Shown here: positions 22,191 to 34,277 of the stretch, in pieces
How the letters are laid out: the number at the start of each line of letters is the position of its first letter
Position numbering within the stretch: position 1 is the first letter of the stretch
DNA from: Hysterangium stoloniferum
Lineage: Eukaryota; Basidiomycota; Agaricomycetes; Hysterangiales; Hysterangiaceae
Assembly (NCBI GenBank): GCA_015178975.1
Contig: WHVD01000201.1
Coordinates: 1 to 64,000, forward strand
DNA: 64,000 bases
Reading direction: 5' to 3'
Translations under genes and position numbers: made by a program
Notes under the pieces: model-generated
Told to the model about the DNA's origin: nothing
The model's input: only the letters and a program-made list of their open reading frames with translations
The model's database searches: none

Positions 22191-22430
22191 GGGCAATGCC
22201 TTGCCTCTGAAAAGTGTATGTGGCACCTAGGAGTTCCAGTTTTGGTTTAAAACGAGATACCGACTTTATTGTCGGACGCCCATAAGCAGCGCCACTTCAT
22301 ATTAGTGCCAATTTCTACCAATTATCGCTTGGTAGCTTGCTTCAAGCTACTCGTCGCAATTAACGGGTCTCTTGCTGAAAACATCACGTCAAAACAGTAT
22401 TCCAAGATCATTAAAACTACTGCCGTCCAA

Positions 22431-23035
22431 AGTTAAAACTAGCAGAGAAAACCCGGTTATCAATATTTACTAGACTCCACATTGCGATGCCAGGTCTTGT
22501 GAGTACACTCTACCGATAAATAATCCATTATGGCTGATTTCCCTGTCTAAATATGCAAGTGCACTGAAATATATATAAAAGGCTCAGACATACGTAAGAG
22601 TAGGTGTAGCAAGTAGGCTGTCCGCGGGGTTGCATAAAGAAAATAAGAGAGGAAAAACTCGCACTTTTGTCCATTGTATCTCATTCCTACAACTACCAGT
22701 GTCCATGCATACACGTCGTGTGAAGCTTGAACCCACCGTCTAATTCCATGATACCATGATGGTATGTATATTAGTACTTTTCAGAATAGGCACATGACCT
22801 GCGCTCAGATTGTTTTTCTCTTTTCCGAAATGACAATAAATTCGGATAACAATAGAGGACAAGCTAATGGCCGTCTTAGGTTTCCAACCATCTTGGTCGT
22901 TCGATGGGAGGACAGAGAGAACGGTATACAGCACAGACCTCGACAGCGTAAATTTACGTTCAGTCTTTTAGTTACCAATATTTTTCAGGCATGTGTGCAT
23001 TAACCGCCAGCTTTAATTTGATTGTCAAAAGCTGA
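22431..23035. other. Intergenic, no gene seen
   Basis: AT-rich sequence downstream of both flanking minus and plus features. A TATATATAAAAG string occurs at 22570-22581, but nothing downstream on the plus strand reads as a gene. Confidence 0.5.
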
Positions 23036-24733
23036 TCAATACAGCTCAACAATAGATGAGGCTGCGGCGAATTCGACTAGGAATATTTTCGTCTCTGCGA
23101 GGATTACCAGCCTTCCTTTACCAGCGAAGACAAGGTTTGCCGTGACTGTGTTAATGAACACCTTTCCGAGAAGGAGGCCGGAGGGATCATATACCTTCGG
23201 AGAAGAGGAAAAGATTCTCAGGTTAATGAAAAGGGACAATGGACATAACTGACCTGAACACCGTCTCCGCAGGACGCGTAAACGTTACCCTTACTATCCA
23301 CTTGGACACCATCAGGCGCTCCAGTATCCATGTAAGCCAGGACTCGTCGGTTCAAGAATGTTTCTGTAACGGGATCAACGTCAAACCCATAACTAGATGA
23401 ATGATAAGCAAGACAATTTCCAATTTTAATAAACAAAATACACTTACATCGTAGCCGGTTGGTTGGGCCCGCCACTGGTGTCTGTGCTAATTATCCGATT
23501 AAAAATGGTATGCAGAGATCAATTGTTTGAATCAAATTACCCACACGTATGCTATATTGCCATCGGGAGAGAATGCAATGCCGTTGCATTTATCAATTCC
23601 ATCAGCAACCACCCGTAGCTGACTTGTTGCAGGGTCGAAACGGTAGACTTGATTAGGGAGCTATAGAGATGCAATTAACTTTTCAAAAAAAAAAGTGCCC
23701 TGACGAAAAAAAAAAAAAAAAGACGAACAAGAGGTGCAGGTCTGAAGTTGTTGATGAAGCCGTATCTACGCATGTTCCCATGAATGCTATCCACATTATT
23801 TACATTCCTGTTACTCACACGACATCCGTGAAAAAGATGGCACCGCTTTTGGGATGAACCTTGGCATCATTAAGTGAGTTGAACTGTCTGCCATGTAAAT
23901 TGTCCAGGATAGTCGTCGAGTTGAATGGTGGATTTGGATTTACAAGGGATAGGCCGGGTGGTGAATTACCTCGTCCGGATGAGATGAACAACAAATTGTC
24001 CTTATACGGCGTTCCGCCGTTAACCATTTGGACATCTGGCGATATCGGCACCTTATAAGTAGAAAATATCAGCATTTTTAGCGCCAAATAAGTCGATATT
24101 ACTTTTGTAAACGTGATATTCTGAGGGTCTGACCCTTTAACGTCCTTCAAATTTATAAATGAGACCTGATTGTTGTGATTCAAATCACTCATCCCCAATT
24201 TGCCCTGGTCATAATATACGTCAGGAAAACTCCTCTTGAGGATACCTCGGGTCTTACTCCATCATTGCTGGCGAAAAAAACACGATCACTTGCTGGATCC
24301 CAAATAGGTGCCTGGTAGAATACTGGCCGTGAGACTTGTCACTCAATTTAAGGTAATAAAAGCATCATACCTCGTGGGCAAAAGCGAAATCATCTCGCTC
24401 TGCAATAATCTTAACAGATGGATTGGGACCTAAGATATCCAAAAACCGCATGTCCCACACTTGAAAGAATGGTGATGTGTGGTTGGTTGGATTGAAAGGT
24501 GTGCCACTCGTCCTAAATACACCATTATCACCGAGGACGGCCAATCCCGGTATGTCAATTAACTAACGCGGCGGATTCAGAGAATAGAAATGGTCAACTG
24601 GAATGTTGACACGCACCACAGTCTGAGCTGGTAATTTCACACCCTGCGCTACATTGACAGAGAAAGTCTGTACTATTAGCAGTAAAGAACTGAAGAGACC
24701 GGAGAAGGGGGAACTGTGAGCTCGACAGATCAT
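23036..24733 (-). pseudogene. SMP-30/gluconolactonase-type lactonohydrolase with an in-frame stop
   Basis: The minus-strand spliced gene starts with ATG at 24733 and a secretion signal (SSLLLIVQTFSVNVAQG). Exon peptides in order are FQVWDMRFLDILGPNPS, APIWDPASDRVFFASNDG, KLGMSDLNHNNQVSFINL, VPISPDVQMVNGGTPYKD, NLLFISSGRGNSPPG, QFNSLNDAKVHPKSGAIFF, QVYRFDPATSQLRVVADG, CNGIAFSPDGNIAYV, DTGAPDGVQVDSKGNVYA and a last exon ending SSIVELY at 23036. This is the order of the fungal lactonohydrolase beta-propeller family, which hydrolyses sugar or aldonate lactones and is often secreted. Introns are short with GT-AG ends. The first exon hits TAG at 24565-24563 about 50 codons in, while the same frame continues with PGLAVLGDNGVF. 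I could not place an intron that removes the stop and keeps frame, so this copy looks inactivated, or a start or splice site has been missed. Confidence 0.8.
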
Positions 24734-24905
24734 ATTCGTGAGCAGTCAATGTGAGCAGGAGGATAGTCAAAGGGAGTCATTCGTCAACATTTGGGAGGCT
24801 TTAAATAAATATCCTGAAGGCTTCGATAGTTGATGCTTTGGGAGACCCATCATCAATAAAGGCATGTGACCACCTCGCCTCCAATATATGAACGATTATA
24901 GACTA

Positions 24906-24996
24906 ATTGCTACATCTGTGCTATTGGCAGTAAATAACCAAAGTGACCGGAGAAAAGGGAATTGTGAGCTCGATGGATCATATTGGTGAGCAGTCA
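24906..24996 (-). repeat. Partial copy of the lactonohydrolase first exon
   Basis: This roughly 90-bp stretch repeats 24668-24756 with scattered changes, including the ATG and signal-peptide region (GATCATATTGGTGAGCAGTC versus GATCATATTCGTGAGCAGTC). It is about 240 bp upstream of the gene in the same orientation. It looks like a tandem duplication of promoter and first exon. Confidence 0.75.
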
Positions 24997-27550
24997 AGGG
25001 AAGAAAGATATAGCCAAGAGCCAGTTAATAACGGAGCTCCAGTCTTCAATATCGGTTATGCTGTATGACAAAAAAAAATTCTCGGGGACGCTCACGCTTA
25101 AGTTGTACTACCAATCACCAATATTCGGAGCTTCCGCGTTTAGTTGGCGTTTAAAATGAAATAGTATCAAATTATTGTAACCCTCGTTCTATACTTACTA
25201 CTCGCTTTTTTTAGACTGAGCTTAACAATGTCGAAAAGTAAATCGGCGCACGACCTGGAGTCATTATATAACGTGAGCCGAGCTTGGAGTCCGTCTTTTG
25301 TAGTGAAACCGAAACAGGCATTAAATTTCAGTTTGTTCAACTAATAACACGGCATGTATGCTCAATTAAAACTATTTCACAGAGAAAAACGAAAACCTAA
25401 CGGAGCTTTAAACCCGAAAATAAACGCCCACAGTTCAGCCAAGCTGGCGACTGCCCGAGTCAGTATTTCCTATCAAGATTTCCTAGCGAGACCAATCATA
25501 TGGTTTGGACGAAACAGTGATATTTCCCCCCGTTCCCACGCGCTCGGGCAACCAACTTACATGTCTATAAATATCTCGAGATGTCAATGGCAATGAGGTC
25601 CTTCCGCGATGAAGATATACTTCAAATTCGGAATTAGGACAAAGCCATTCTCCCCGATGGTGTTCATGAGCCGCCAGTGATGGACTGAGAAATATTTCAT
25701 CTCAGATGTGGCTGCCGACGCTGCAAGATGATCCCAAAGCCTCCTTGTAAGGGTTCCCTCGTGTTTATTTCACTATGGGACCTTTTATGCATGGCTTTGG
25801 CTACGGGATGGATCCCTTTTAATGGACCCAATTATAATACAAAAGGGCTTCTTCAGGCCAAACAAATTATCTCCCCCGCCAGACAGGATCAAGAGGGTGT
25901 AATACATGCTGCTTGAAGAGTTGGGCAATCCACACCGCTACGAAAACAAATGCAGAAATTTCATAGAACTTTACTAGCAAGCGCAACATACACGTGAGGC
26001 GAGCTGCATAGTTGAGCAAAAGAAAGCGACGAGATGTTTAAAAGGAGTATTTGAACTGAGCAAAAAGTCGTGTAAAAAGCCTGCGAAGAGCGAATCAAGT
26101 GCTACGAGAAGGAGCCTGGACAAGATCACGGGGGATGGTATGAATTAATGAGAAAGAGGCGATGTGCTGAGGAGAACGGCAGCCCAGGGAAAACCACTAC
26201 TTAGTGGGAGAAGTTCACTTTACATGATGCAAATCACCGAAAAGCGGGAAGGGAAATCCCGAAGAAGTAGCTTCAAGAAATACGAGGGGAAAGAAGTTGG
26301 ATTGTGCATACTGGCAATACGAGTCCGAGAATGTCAAGTCGCAAATTGATGTAAGACGACCAGCATGGGATTATTGATGTCGCTGTTGGGGGTATACTTA
26401 AGATACCTAGGAAAGGCCCGTGGCGTGCAAGGGACATCACTACCCCAGGGGGAAGAGTTTTATGGGAGATCAGACAATGGCGTAATAAAGACCCCGAACA
26501 AGGTCCGCGGGAACGGTATGAGAAGGACTCGGAGGGGAGAATGACACTTCATATAAAGTATTAGTGGAAGCGAGAAAGTAAAGCCAATCAGATGACAAGA
26601 TCTAGGAACTTTATGAAAGGATAGATACGGGAGGGAAAGTTACGGGATATGTTTGAATTTGTGCCACCACATCATCACTCGCTATCAGTTTTTCAAATGT
26701 TTTCTTCGTGAATTGTGACGTATCCTTCGACGCGTGGCGTCTGATAAGAACACCTCAGAAACAAGGGCCAGGCCGAAGTGCGGACAGCCCTCGTTTACTT
26801 CTGCGAGGTACCACTGACAATTGAGCTATTATTGTGCCAGCGATTCCTGAACCTGTCTGCATGGAAATTTTATATAAAAGACGGGGAAAGCTCAGGTCCG
26901 CCCATGGACTTTTCAGTGTAAAACCATTTACAAAGAAGCCTCTTATCTTCGGAATTAGCCAGACCGAACCCGCATGCCATATCCATTCACTATCACAATC
27001 AATGGCGTACTAATACACTTCCCCGCATGAGTTAAAATATAACATCCAGGTGTACGTACGGCCCCCAAAAAAAGAAGGATCCAACATGTAACTGACTCGT
27101 AAGCTACACTGCATTCATGGTGAGACAAACCGCACGGAAAATACAATCAATGTACATGCGCGATACCGATATCACATGAGAGCATATCATATGGCCAACC
27201 CATAAAAGAAGATAAATTCCATCGTATCGTCAAAATTCGTGGCATTTCATGTATCTAGATTAGATGAGATGGTAATCAGCATGATAAAAGAGGTGTTTGA
27301 GTGTTGAGAGTGTCGTAAACGCACTCGTTAAACCCTGCCGGATGTTATTGTCACTTCCCACCATGACATTCCTGGGGGTATGGTTCCATTAGTCCAGGGA
27401 ACTTGGGGAATACATATCTGTATGAGGTTACATACGCTCTGTAGAGTCTTTCGGCTTGGGAAAGGGCACTGTGTTGACTTGCCCGAGGCTTACTTTTTAA
27501 GTCATCAAAATCCAAATTCAGAAAAGAATCAAGACAAAAAACTAAAAATC
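24997..27550. other. Gene-poor stretch
   Basis: Only short open frames without recognisable protein character are present (for example at 25354-25596, 26164-26349 and 26955-27146). No repeat, RNA gene or transposon end was identified. The sequence 26090-26660 is purine-rich on the plus strand. Confidence 0.5.
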
Positions 27551-27639
27551 AAAACGTACAAGAGTTCATGGCAGGCACGACTGCCTTACTATCGTTACCA
27601 GCCGATAGCGCGATCGACTCAAAGTCAAGATCCTCGAAG

Positions 27640-30230
27640 TCATCGAAGGTCGCCAAGCTCCGACTCCCCTCCTCGAACTCCACTAATGTGGGGCTCCGAG
27701 TCGATGACCTGTCTTCCGACAAAGTCGGACACTGGGACATCTGGAATGGTTAATGAGAATTTGTGTGGGGGGGCGGGTGGCGACTCACGAACCGTCGAGT
27801 CGGGGGCGTTGGCGTCTGTGTCACGGTCGTCGTGTTCGGGTATTGACGCGAGGGCGCTTTGGGTCATCTTTAAAGCGAACACGGGACGGGGTGAGGGCGA
27901 CGATGTTACCTTTGGTAGGGGAGTGAGTGGGTTGAATTCGATTGAGGTAGGTAGGGGATGGGGATGGGAGGGTCGAGGGGTTGCGTACCGTTGGAACGAT
28001 GATCGCGCCAGGGGGCGCTTCTTCCTCCTCTTCCATGATAGAATCCAACAAAGCGATATGGCGTTCCCGTCGCCTCTGCGCGTCATTGGCTGCAGCGTCA
28101 TTGGATGGTAGATAAATATCACGCTCTTGTCTGGACGTATTATTGAACAGAGCATCAACATTAGAGGGAGCTCCCTCAATTGAGGAAACTTCCTATAGAT
28201 TTGGTGTCAAACTGGGTTTTGCTGGAATATGGATAATATACAAGTAACACGTACAACCTCATTCTGCGAATCTCCTGATTCAGTGGACGGTTCGATGAGA
28301 TCGTAATCTAACTCCGACGAGCTGGACGAGTTCTGCATGAGGAGTGGATGAATTGCACGTCATCTAAAATAAATTTGGCATTTTCTCACCGTTTGGTCGG
28401 AGAACAGACTCGCAGGACCCCACCTTCCAAAGGCAGCATGAAAAAAGAACATTTCAAAATACCCGAAGTTGCAGTAGCGGTCCATGAGCCATACACCATC
28501 TCTGTAGGCGCAATGTCCGTAACTTTGCGAACACGAGAAACAGCGGAAAATAGGCTGGAATTATTAAAAGTGTTAGACACATTCTGTACCCAGGAATAAG
28601 AAACGGGAAAGACACCTCAATGACCAACTGTAGTCGGGACTGCGGTCTTCGGACGAGTTTATTGTCAGCTTGCCTCAGGCTCCACGTAGGTGCTAGCTGA
28701 TTGCAAACTAATTCTTTGCTCGTCAACGAAGATTTGGTCGCTGGGGTTGGAGTCTTCTACGGGAAATTGAATGAGAAGAGGGTATCATGGGTATTTAGCA
28801 CAGATTTTTCGACATACGTTATCTACATCCTGTGCCGCAGGCACAGAACATCGCAACGAAATTAATTCGCGCAGACGAGGCCCTAGTTCCAGCTTGGCCC
28901 CGTCCTTCGGTCGCGATTCTGCATATTCTTTCAGTTGTTTCGGAGTAGGCAACGAATAATACCGTGGGCGCTGATAACGAGGAGAAGCAGGGTTATGATA
29001 GCGTCTAGAATAGAGAGAAAAATTGGAGACTCACGTGATGTGCCCCGAACACAGTAACTGCACGCTCCGATTCAGTCCTAGCACGAGGATGCGCGGACGA
29101 CGACGCTGGGAAGTAGTCCGGATTGTGATAATCTAGATGAATATTAAAGGGGAATGTGAGGAGAGGATGGGGTCTACTCACAAGAATAAGCCGAGTCATA
29201 GTCATCCGGTGAACTGGATTTGCCTTCATCTTCCGAGGATGAGGAGTGTCGAACGATCGGAATGACATTAATCGGTGCACCAGGCTGGTCGTGATGTAAA
29301 CGTCGAGGGTGTTTGGGCTCTGTGGCCGAAGTTCAGTAACTTGCATAACAGTCGATTGCAAAAAAAGAATCAAAGGGGGCCGCGTACCGGATAGTATTAA
29401 TTCCTGAGAACGTTTTCGCGTGAGCGCAAGTCGCAAACGTGAGTTGTCATCCCCTAAAGATCGCACTTTTTGCCTCAATTGGGTAACCTGATCGAGTAAC
29501 TCATCAATCAATTCGTCCCGGCGGTCACGAACTGTACGATCGAGACGGAGAACCGATGTGCTCTGGTGGGGGAATTGTGAGGAGTGGGTAAGTAAGGTGG
29601 TTAAGGGGTGTTGGGACGTACATCCTCGATCTTGAGGGAGTGCCATGAGTCTGGTAATTCATCCACCAAAGGAGTGAACGGTGGAAGATCGAGACGAATA
29701 AATGTCTTTGATACAGATGGTGGCCCCAGTAACGGTGATCCCGAACCCTCCGATGTGGTTGCGGGCGTACATGTTGTTACTGGCGATGTAGATGACTCAT
29801 AAATAGTACTTGGACAATTAGTGATATCAGTCTTCAGATATGGTTGGTTAAAGCGTGAGTCTTGAAGATAAGGGAAGACAGAATTGTTCACCTTCGATGC
29901 CTCATCCTGTAAAAAAATTGCTAAGGATCAGACTGGGTATCAACCTGCCCACGACCCATGAACGTACTATGTTTGATAATATATCGTCGTTACGGTGTAC
30001 CTTGGGGACAGACTTAAAGCGGGACAAAAAGGAGGGGAAATACATCTCGAGAAAAAAATTAAGAAAAAAGAGTGGTATACTTGTACGAGGAAGTGGAACA
30101 GTCGCGAAGGAGAACGCGTTGGGGGCGACCGACACTTGCACTTGCTGCAAGGTGTCTATGGTTTTGAAAGCCTGCCCAATGTCGCACTTTCAGCGCTGGG
30201 CAGCCCAAATCCGGCACGAGGATGAAAACG
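27640..30230 (-). CDS. Uncharacterised intron-rich coiled-coil protein
   Basis: Several minus-strand open segments line up with short GT-AG introns between them. Near the 5' end a segment reads AFKTIDTLQQVQVSVAPNAF (30175-30110). It is followed by a Ser/Thr/Pro-rich exon with FIRLDLPPFTPLVDELPDSW (29890-29635). The next exon encodes a heptad-rich helix from RRDELIDELLDQVTQLRQKV to SRLRLALTRKRSQEL (29525-29400), a likely coiled coil. The 3' exons are Pro- and Glu-rich (IMEEEEEAPPGAIIVP near 28030-27985), followed by either VRFKDDPKRPR ending at 27821 or SEPHISGVRGGESELGDLR ending at 27640. The start codon and last exon are unresolved. No catalytic domain is seen, so only the coiled coil is supported. 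Confidence 0.4.
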
Positions 30231-30483
30231 GACACATGTCGGACATTCGCTGCCTTTTATAGCCCATGCCCTTGCCTCGACTTTGCAACGTGTTTTTCGG
30301 CAGATGTTGATCTGGTATTGCGACGAAGCACCGAAAGAATATATTTATGACAAAGCGATATTAGGTAATCCCCGTTCCCTCACGTGGCGAATGTCAACCG
30401 GGTTGTGGAAGAAGGCCTCAAGGTATGTAAACCCTAACCGCAGCGCTGCAATATGCCTTGATGTAGAACTTGTGGCGCGCAGA

Positions 30484-30490
30484 TTATATA
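30484..30490 (+). promoter_or_regulatory. TATA-like box of the dolichyldiphosphatase gene
   Basis: TATATAG lies about 35 bp before the proposed ATG at 30522. It is absent from the second copy because the duplication starts further in. Confidence 0.4.
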
Positions 30491-30521
30491 GCCCAAAGAT
30501 TTTCTGTCTTGAATCACTATC

Positions 30522-31466
30522 ATGGACGGTGGAGGCAGTCCGAGTGCTTCGCTCGGCTTGTCTCATATCGTCTGTCAGTTTGCACCTATCTCAAGTTTAT
30601 TTTGTCTACTTACATAGTTCACAAGATGACTCCACATCCCATCTTTCTCTGGGGCTTGCTTTGATGTCGCTCACTCCAATACTGCTCATGGTGCGATTCA
30701 CTGCTCCATCTCAACTCGCTCTAAGCGGACACAGCCAGCATATGTCGTCCTCATAGTCCAAACAAGAGAGCTACTGATTCTCGAAATGTGGGCAGGACAG
30801 ATGGCGTGCGAAGGCTTGAACTGGGTTTTGAAGCATGCGATCAAGGAAGGCAGACCTCATGGTGCGCTGCGTCGCTGTTCTGACTGCAGCTCTTCATTAA
30901 CCGTCTTTTATCAACAGAAAGTCCTGGAGATGGATATGGATTCCCATCGTCGCATAGCCAGTGGATGGGCTACTTTTCATCATTCTTAATTTTGCATCTT
31001 TACTTTCGCCACCGCTTCACCAGCTGCGGTATATGGTTTGTAGATAAGTTATTCAGAGGACTCCTATACCTGGCATTAGTGGCATTGGCCGGATTGGTCT
31101 GCTACTCAAGGTATGAATGATCATATAGCGTCCTCAGAACTGCCGGTGGGCTGACTTCGGTATAGATATTACCTGACATACCACACGCCGACCCAGGTCT
31201 TGTGGGGCGCATTTATCGGCACCGTAATAGGTTTTGCCACCTACTTGGCTTTGGAGTATGTGCCTGCGCATCACCCAGATAGTCTACTAGGCGAAAGCAG
31301 GAGATGTCTGCTAGATAGTCGTGTAGCTCAGTGGGTACGTTTGAGAGATGGATGGGCTGTTTGGACAGATGGTGGCAGAGAGGAAGAATGGCAGAGGTGG
31401 CGTGCTGAATGGGACAGAACTAAGAATAGGGGTGGGAATGCAACCAATGGCAAAAAGGCTGCATGA
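30522..31466 (+). CDS. Dolichyldiphosphatase (PAP2 family), copy 1
   Basis: This gene encodes an ER membrane phosphatase that removes one phosphate from dolichyl diphosphate, recycling the lipid carrier used in N-glycosylation (DOLPP1/CAX4 family). Spliced peptides in order are SHLSLGLALMSLTPILLM, AYVVLIVQTRELLILEMWAG, LNWVLKHAIKEGRP (first PAP2 motif), GDGYGFPSSHSQWMGYFSS (second motif with the catalytic His), several hydrophobic helices, and YYLTYHTPTQVLWGAFIG (third motif). The C-terminus is basic and ends at TGA 31464-31466. At least three introns of about 50 nt are visible (for example 31110-31166). The ATG at 30522 (MDGGGSPSASLG) is my best guess for the short first exon. The gene begins the unit of the 5.3-kb tandem duplication; everything from 30572 recurs at 35896. 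Confidence 0.82.
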
Positions 31467-31890
31467 TTTAAGAGGCTGTGTAACCGCTTATAATGCCTAC
31501 AGACATTGCCTTGTATAGTATTATTCCTCTATTTAGCTTCGCCTATGTTCCTCACCAATAAGATGACTATCTTTCGCTGGAGTCACTTTCGGGTGTACAT
31601 TGATGAATCCATTACATCGCCTCCGGCGTAAGCGATATGGATCCGTTGTGACTCACCTGCATCACCCTGTACTTCCCGTATTTTATTGGAACTGGGGTGT
31701 TTTCACCTACTTTGATATTCTTTCTTGCCAAAGCGAAGCCCATGATGGGCACCCAAGGCGAGATGGCACAATGAACACCGCTTTATCTTTGTAAAGTCCC
31801 AACCGGAGCCGGGCACGAGGCAGTACTAGCTTCCGAGTCCTTGAAGCAGTCAGTGTGCAATACTGAGTCATCGATCATGCTGGATACGGT

Positions 31891-31898
31891 TATATAAA
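31891..31898 (+). promoter_or_regulatory. TATA box of BCS1-A
   Basis: TATATAAA lies 20 bp before the ATG at 31918 and 47 bp before the in-frame ATG at 31945. The spacing favours transcription starting near or after the first ATG, so translation may begin at 31945 (MAQAFLLNAL). The same box recurs at each repeat upstream of BCS1-C. Confidence 0.55.
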
Positions 31899-31917
31899 CG
31901 GCCTCCCATACTTCCGC

Positions 31918-34277
31918 ATGAACACTACACTCAGAGTTGCCCATATGGCTCAGGCATTTCTCCTCAATGCCCTGTCTGAATTTCTTCCTCCCCCCGCACA
32001 GGTGACCCCTGTCTATGGCCCTCCAACTGTAACACAACTGGCTGCCCCCACCACGCCACCTCAACTGGCAAATGAATCTGCTGCTGCTGGCTCTGCCACT
32101 TTAGGCATAGAACCCCTGGCGATTAGCTCTCTGCCTGCTCTTCTTCTTTCGTTGGCGATCAAAAATCAGGATGTCCTTAAGCTGATGATTATTGGAACGG
32201 TCATTGAGACTTCTCGTCGGTTTGCGAATACAATTTGGAATAAGTTTTGGGAATGGTTTGTTAATGCGTGGTATCTCACGATAACGTTTGAGAGTAACGA
32301 TGAATCTTATGGTAATGTTACCCCATCACATGTTTTTTGATAAGGGACATCTGCTAAATATGATTTTATCCAACAGAATGGATGATGGTGTGGCTGAGCA
32401 AACAATCGATTTGGTGTATGTTGCGTATTTTATGGAGAATTATTTCCAATATTGATCATTCCATCTCCTTTAGCCCACGCACGAGCTATGCAAATCAGCA
32501 CACTAAGTTCAAGACAAACACAATACTCAGCTGTCGAGCTTCGGGAGGATGATTTCCTCGACGACGAAGTCCAGGGATTACGAAAGAAACGGCGGATGGC
32601 TTATCGGCCTGTTCATGGTATGCTGCTTTTCAAGTGATGTATGAATGTGGAACGAGTTTCACTTCACAAATTCCATCAGATGCCACACATTGGTTAAAAT
32701 ACAAAGGCGTCTGGATTTCGGCTGTCCTTGCTAAGCCTGACAAGGACGACGCCAATGCTGTCTGGCGTAACCCAAGCAGCGAAACGCTTATCTTAAAGTT
32801 GGTGTTGGCTTCATGTCCTAGCACTATGATTCTTATACGTCTTCTTTATTAGCATTCACACACGTGATCGTAGTATTATGAGGGCACTACTTAAGGAAGC
32901 CAAGAACAATTATAAAGTTGCGGACGAAAACGCTATTGGTCTTTATAACCCCACTTCGTATGTGTTTCGTGTCTCTAATACCAAAACTGGATTTACATGC
33001 TTATAATTATGTAACGTCTAGATATGATGAGTGGCACAGAACTTCCTCCCGAAAGAAACGGCCGCTCAGCTCGGTTATTTTGGAGCCAGAGGTAAGTATT
33101 TACTGTTCGATATTTGGATGATGTTCCTGAACAAGGAATAGTTCAAGGAAATGATTCTTGACGACGCGATTGAGTTTTTGTCATCGGAGAAATGGTACAC
33201 CGACCGAGGCATGTTCTTTAATGCTCAGTCTGTTCAAGCTCTAATGTCTCCTTATAGGCATTCCCTACCGTCGGGGCTACCTTTTGGTGAGTATCCCTAC
33301 TCCATTCAATACCAACCACGTCTGATTCCATTCTTTTTTCGCAGTATGGTGTTCCAGGATCTGGAAAAACAAGCTTAATACACAGCATCGCAGGCGAACT
33401 AGACCTCGACGTCTACGTCGTTTCCCTTGCCAAAAAGGGTCTGGATGACTCAAGCTTAAACGAGCTATTCTGCAACCTTCCTGAGCGTAGTATCCTGCTC
33501 ATTGAGGACATTGACGCAGCGTTCCAGCGCGGTATCACAGCACGTGCGGGACTTTCAGGATCAAATAGCAATCCGGAGGATTCGGATTCGGAGACGGATC
33601 TCGGTGGCAACTCTGATAGCGGTATTACACTTAGTGGGCTGCTCAATGCGCTGGATGGGATTGCGGCAGCGGAGGGGCGTATCTTGTTTGCGACGACGAA
33701 TCGGTATTCGGCGCTTGATGAGGCCTTACGGCGTCCTGGCCGGATGGATCTTCATGTGGAGTTTAAACATGCGACACGGTGGCAGATGAAGGAGCTTTTT
33801 AAGAGTTTTTACCCCCCGAGGAGCGAGAAGGAGGAGGAAGAGCTGAGGTGGAATAATAGGCGGACCAGATCGCGGCGGAAGTTGTCGGCATTCACTGAGG
33901 CGGAGTCTGAGGAGTTTGCTGAGAAGTTTGCGAATGCTGTGCCTGTGGATACATTTTCGGTGGCGAGTTTGCAGGGGCATTTGATGTTGTTTAAGGAACG
34001 GCCGATGGATGCTGTGAATGCTGTTGGGGCGTGGGTGGAGGTCGAGTTGAAGAAGAGGGAGGCGGCGGAGAAGGCGGCAAAGGAGAAGGCTGAGGCGGCG
34101 GAACGGGCAGCGGAAAAGAAGAAGGCCGAGTTGGAAAGGAAGGAGAAGGAGAAGGAGAAGAAGACGAAAGTTGATGAAGTAGAGAAGGAGAAAGAGACGA
34201 AAATTGAGGAAGGGGAGAAGGAGACTAACGGGGAGGCACGAGAAGTGAGGGCTGGGGGGATATCACAACAAGCGTAG
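31918..34277 (+). CDS. BCS1-like AAA ATPase A
   Basis: This is a member of the Bcs1 family of AAA ATPases; the founding protein is an inner mitochondrial membrane translocase that inserts the Rieske protein. Exon 1 (31918-32311) has an Ala/Pro-rich N-terminus and a Bcs1_N-like part (LKLMIIGTVIETSRRFAN, FESNDESY). Exon 2 from 32377 gives EWMMVWL; the following exons include THWLKYKGVWIS, HTRDRSIMRALLKEAKN, and DDAIEFLSSEKWY then IPYRRGYLL. The last exon, 33345-34277, is uninterrupted: Walker A GVPGSGKTS, Walker [12 protein letters not shown], sensor ILFATTN, arginine-finger region ALRRPGR, the C-terminal Bcs1 part, then a long Lys/Glu/Ala-rich helix. Introns are 50-60 nt. The protein is roughly 640 residues. 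The lack of a clear mitochondrial presequence leaves location open. Confidence 0.88.

Noticed and set aside
27380..28111. 243-codon plus-strand frame
   Set aside because: Overlaps the minus-strand coiled-coil gene; the composition (Gly/Arg/Trp-rich) is not protein-like, and minus-strand exons fit better.
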